A program made the position numbers and the translations under genes. Below the pieces are notes generated by a model that worked only from the letters and a program-made list of their open reading frames with translations, was not told the origin of the DNA and did not search any database. DNA of 64,000 nt from Callipepla californica brunnescens. Lineage: Eukaryota > Chordata > Aves > Galliformes > Odontophoridae. Positions 61,976 to 64,000 of this stretch are shown here, in pieces (positions within the stretch are counted from its first letter, which is position 1; every line of letters begins with the position of its first letter). The stretch is taken from assembly GCA_023055505.1 (NCBI GenBank), contig JALIRH010000023.1, forward strand, positions 5,896,423 to 5,960,422, given 5' to 3'.

Positions 61976-64000
61976 CCTACCCTCAGGCATTAGCAAAATC
62001 AAAAACACCTACACTTAATGCAGAAGTCAAAAAGCTAAGAAGATAAAATTTCCTATGACTTCACCTCTAAATAACAAAAAAATAAGCAAGTTATTCTTCC
62101 TTCCCTCTGGGTGCTCATACAGCAACATGCACAATTAACTAAAGCCAGTCTGTATGGCATTCTTTATGTGCAATAATGAAAAAGGGAATTTAAGCCTGCT
62201 TAGCTTTTGGGATTACCTCTTAGATTAACCTTGAAAGTTTTCTTCATTTTTCCCAGCTTTCTTTGTTTTCAGGTATTTACTCCATTTTAACTTTAATCCT
62301 TTTATATCTTCCCCTGTATCTGTGCAATCCATACAGCAGAAGCACCAATTTGTATCCACAGTTTCACCTTTCAAAATCTTCTCTTTTTAAAGTGGATAAC
62401 ACAGATCCTAAAAGTTGCAGGGCAAAAGAATTATGTGCATTATTCATTAAACTGTAAAAATGAAAGCCTCTGATATTCAGGAAACACTTGTTGCATAAGG
62501 AGTAGCTACTCATGTATAACACTTACCCACACTTACTGCATCAGTTTACATAGCCTCAAGGTGACAGTTCCTGTCTTAAGAAGTACATTCACATTGACTT
62601 GAACTCTCAACAAATAGCAAAGTGGATAGCAACTGTAAACTAGCAGTTTCTCTGAATTCTATTTAGGAAGTCTGTCACACGTGATAAGAACAGAAAAGAG
62701 CACTGTTTCCAGCAAAGCCATGAAAGACCGATAAGGAACTGTACAGACCACTACAAATGTGAAATCTATAATAAAAATACACAATTTAACACCTACATAT
62801 AAAAGAATTTTATTCTGGACAACTGCTAACTCAAGGAAAATACTATAGCACAGATTTTCCATACAAGAGAATTGTTGAGAATTCTACTGCTGTTTGCCAC
62901 ACAAATTTATGACAAACATTATCCTACTGAATTAATTATAACGCATACATTACCCTTTACATGATAAAGGACCTTTATTAATTCCACCTTGAATTTCCAT
63001 TCTGTATATCTTAAAGTTGGAAACAGTACACTGTAAACATCACTTTAGACAAGTGTCCTATAAGACACACCTTTTACTATTATTATTCATTTAGGATGCT
63101 CTGAATCATAAATTCAGCCATTCAGAAGGCTGTAAAGAATCAGAAAGTCATTGGTTAGATATCCAGCAAAAGAATATATTTCCCTTTCCAGCAGAAGCTG
63201 CTATCATGTATTTAAGTTTAAATATATGACTTACTTCAAAATTGTATCTCTAATTTTTACTTCCTTTCACTAATTTTCATTATTTATCCAGAAAAAGTAT
63301 GCTGAATTTTATTTGTGTGTATGTGTGCATAATAATTCAATTCAATTGAGTAGCAGCACATCCCAACCATTAAAAATCTAGTTTCATGTAAGCTCTGATT
63401 TTAAACTGCTTGACCGCATAAACCAGAACAGTTGGCTCACAAACACAGGTCTCTAGTGAAAAAAGATTTATTAGCAGCTTTGTGATACAGCAGCCCTGTA
63501 ACTGGCTTTTTCTCTCCTTTTGTTATTTAGTTTCAAATGTACAAATGGATCTCTCATACATAATGCTGAAATCCCACTTGTATTTTGTCTGAAAAAGAAA
63601 GAAAAACTCATGAGAATAAGAAGTATAGGGTTTATTAAAGTCAAAACATTAAGAGAAGTTAGCTGCTAGCACCTCTGAAAAGTAAGTAAATAAGTGTTTG
63701 CTTTGAATTTAGGCTTTGTAAAATGTGCAGTAGGAAACCCAGGAGATGAATCATCCAGACAAACAGTGCAGAGTAAGTTCAGCTTGAGAAACAGACATGA
63801 AAAATTTCCTGCATGACTAAAGTCTGTTCTAGGAAGACAGCTTGATTTCTTGAGAGCCCGGATTTTTATGAAATTGTATGAGAAAAACAAAATGTTGAAT
63901 AATATCATGTAATGCAGGTGATTAGGAGTTTAAGATGTGGGATGGTTACAAAACAGTACAACTGTAACACAGATGTAAATTTAAACAACAAGGACTGGTG
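61976..64000. other. AT-rich DNA, no gene recognised
   Basis: No repeat family or supported exon is visible up to the window end. Confidence 0.6.

Noticed and set aside
1..64000. tRNA, rRNA, CRISPR arrays, bacterial operons or phage genes
   Set aside because: No such structures were seen on reading through. The sequence is vertebrate-type non-coding DNA.

Overview
The window looks like a piece of a bird chromosome, most likely a gene desert or the inside of a very large intron. The DNA is AT-rich, no reading frame stands out as a gene, and the recognisable content is mostly dead copies of CR1, the dominant avian LINE retrotransposon. CR1 is recognised by its 3' end, which carries 'ATTCTATGATTCTATG'-type octamer repeats and the 'GGTCCCTTCCAACC'-like segment, and by decayed ORF1 and ORF2 protein remnants. 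One mariner piece resembles Galluhop, the avian Tc1/mariner element, and one degenerate LTR matches a common bird LTR pattern. The species cannot be fixed from sequence alone.

Layout. 0-12 kb holds a plus-strand CR1 tail (4.7 kb), a plus-strand CR1 reverse-transcriptase remnant (5.3-6.2 kb) followed by an AATAAA/A24 end, another CR1 tail (8.3 kb) and a minus-strand CR1 (10.8-11.7 kb). 12-24.7 kb is nearly repeat-free single-copy DNA apart from microsatellites and a G-rich purine tract at 15.1 kb. 24.7-28.2 kb is a transposon cluster: a mariner end, a CR1 5' half with ORF1 esterase and ORF2 endonuclease remnants, and a second CR1 3' half. 28-38.7 kb has three small CR1 pieces, a perfect (GGGAA)50 tract at 30.47-30.72 kb, and an ancient plus a younger CR1 relic near 38 kb. 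38.7-50.4 kb is again almost repeat-free. 50.4-56.1 kb carries three more CR1 copies. 61.1-62.0 kb carries the LTR. The rest is unassigned.

No complete protein-coding gene, tRNA, rRNA, CRISPR array or operon is supported. Two minus-strand stretches (6951-6982 and 59646-59780) have splice-site-like borders and are listed as low-confidence candidate exons. A pair of adjacent short open frames near 42.4-42.6 kb may be a decayed coding sequence. All are unproven.

I found no previously undescribed system. The most notable items are the perfect 50-copy GGGAA array, the CR1 copy that keeps its normally lost 5' protein regions, and the possible retrocopy tail at 6.33-6.39 kb. Family identifications rest on memory of avian repeat consensus sequences, not on a search.
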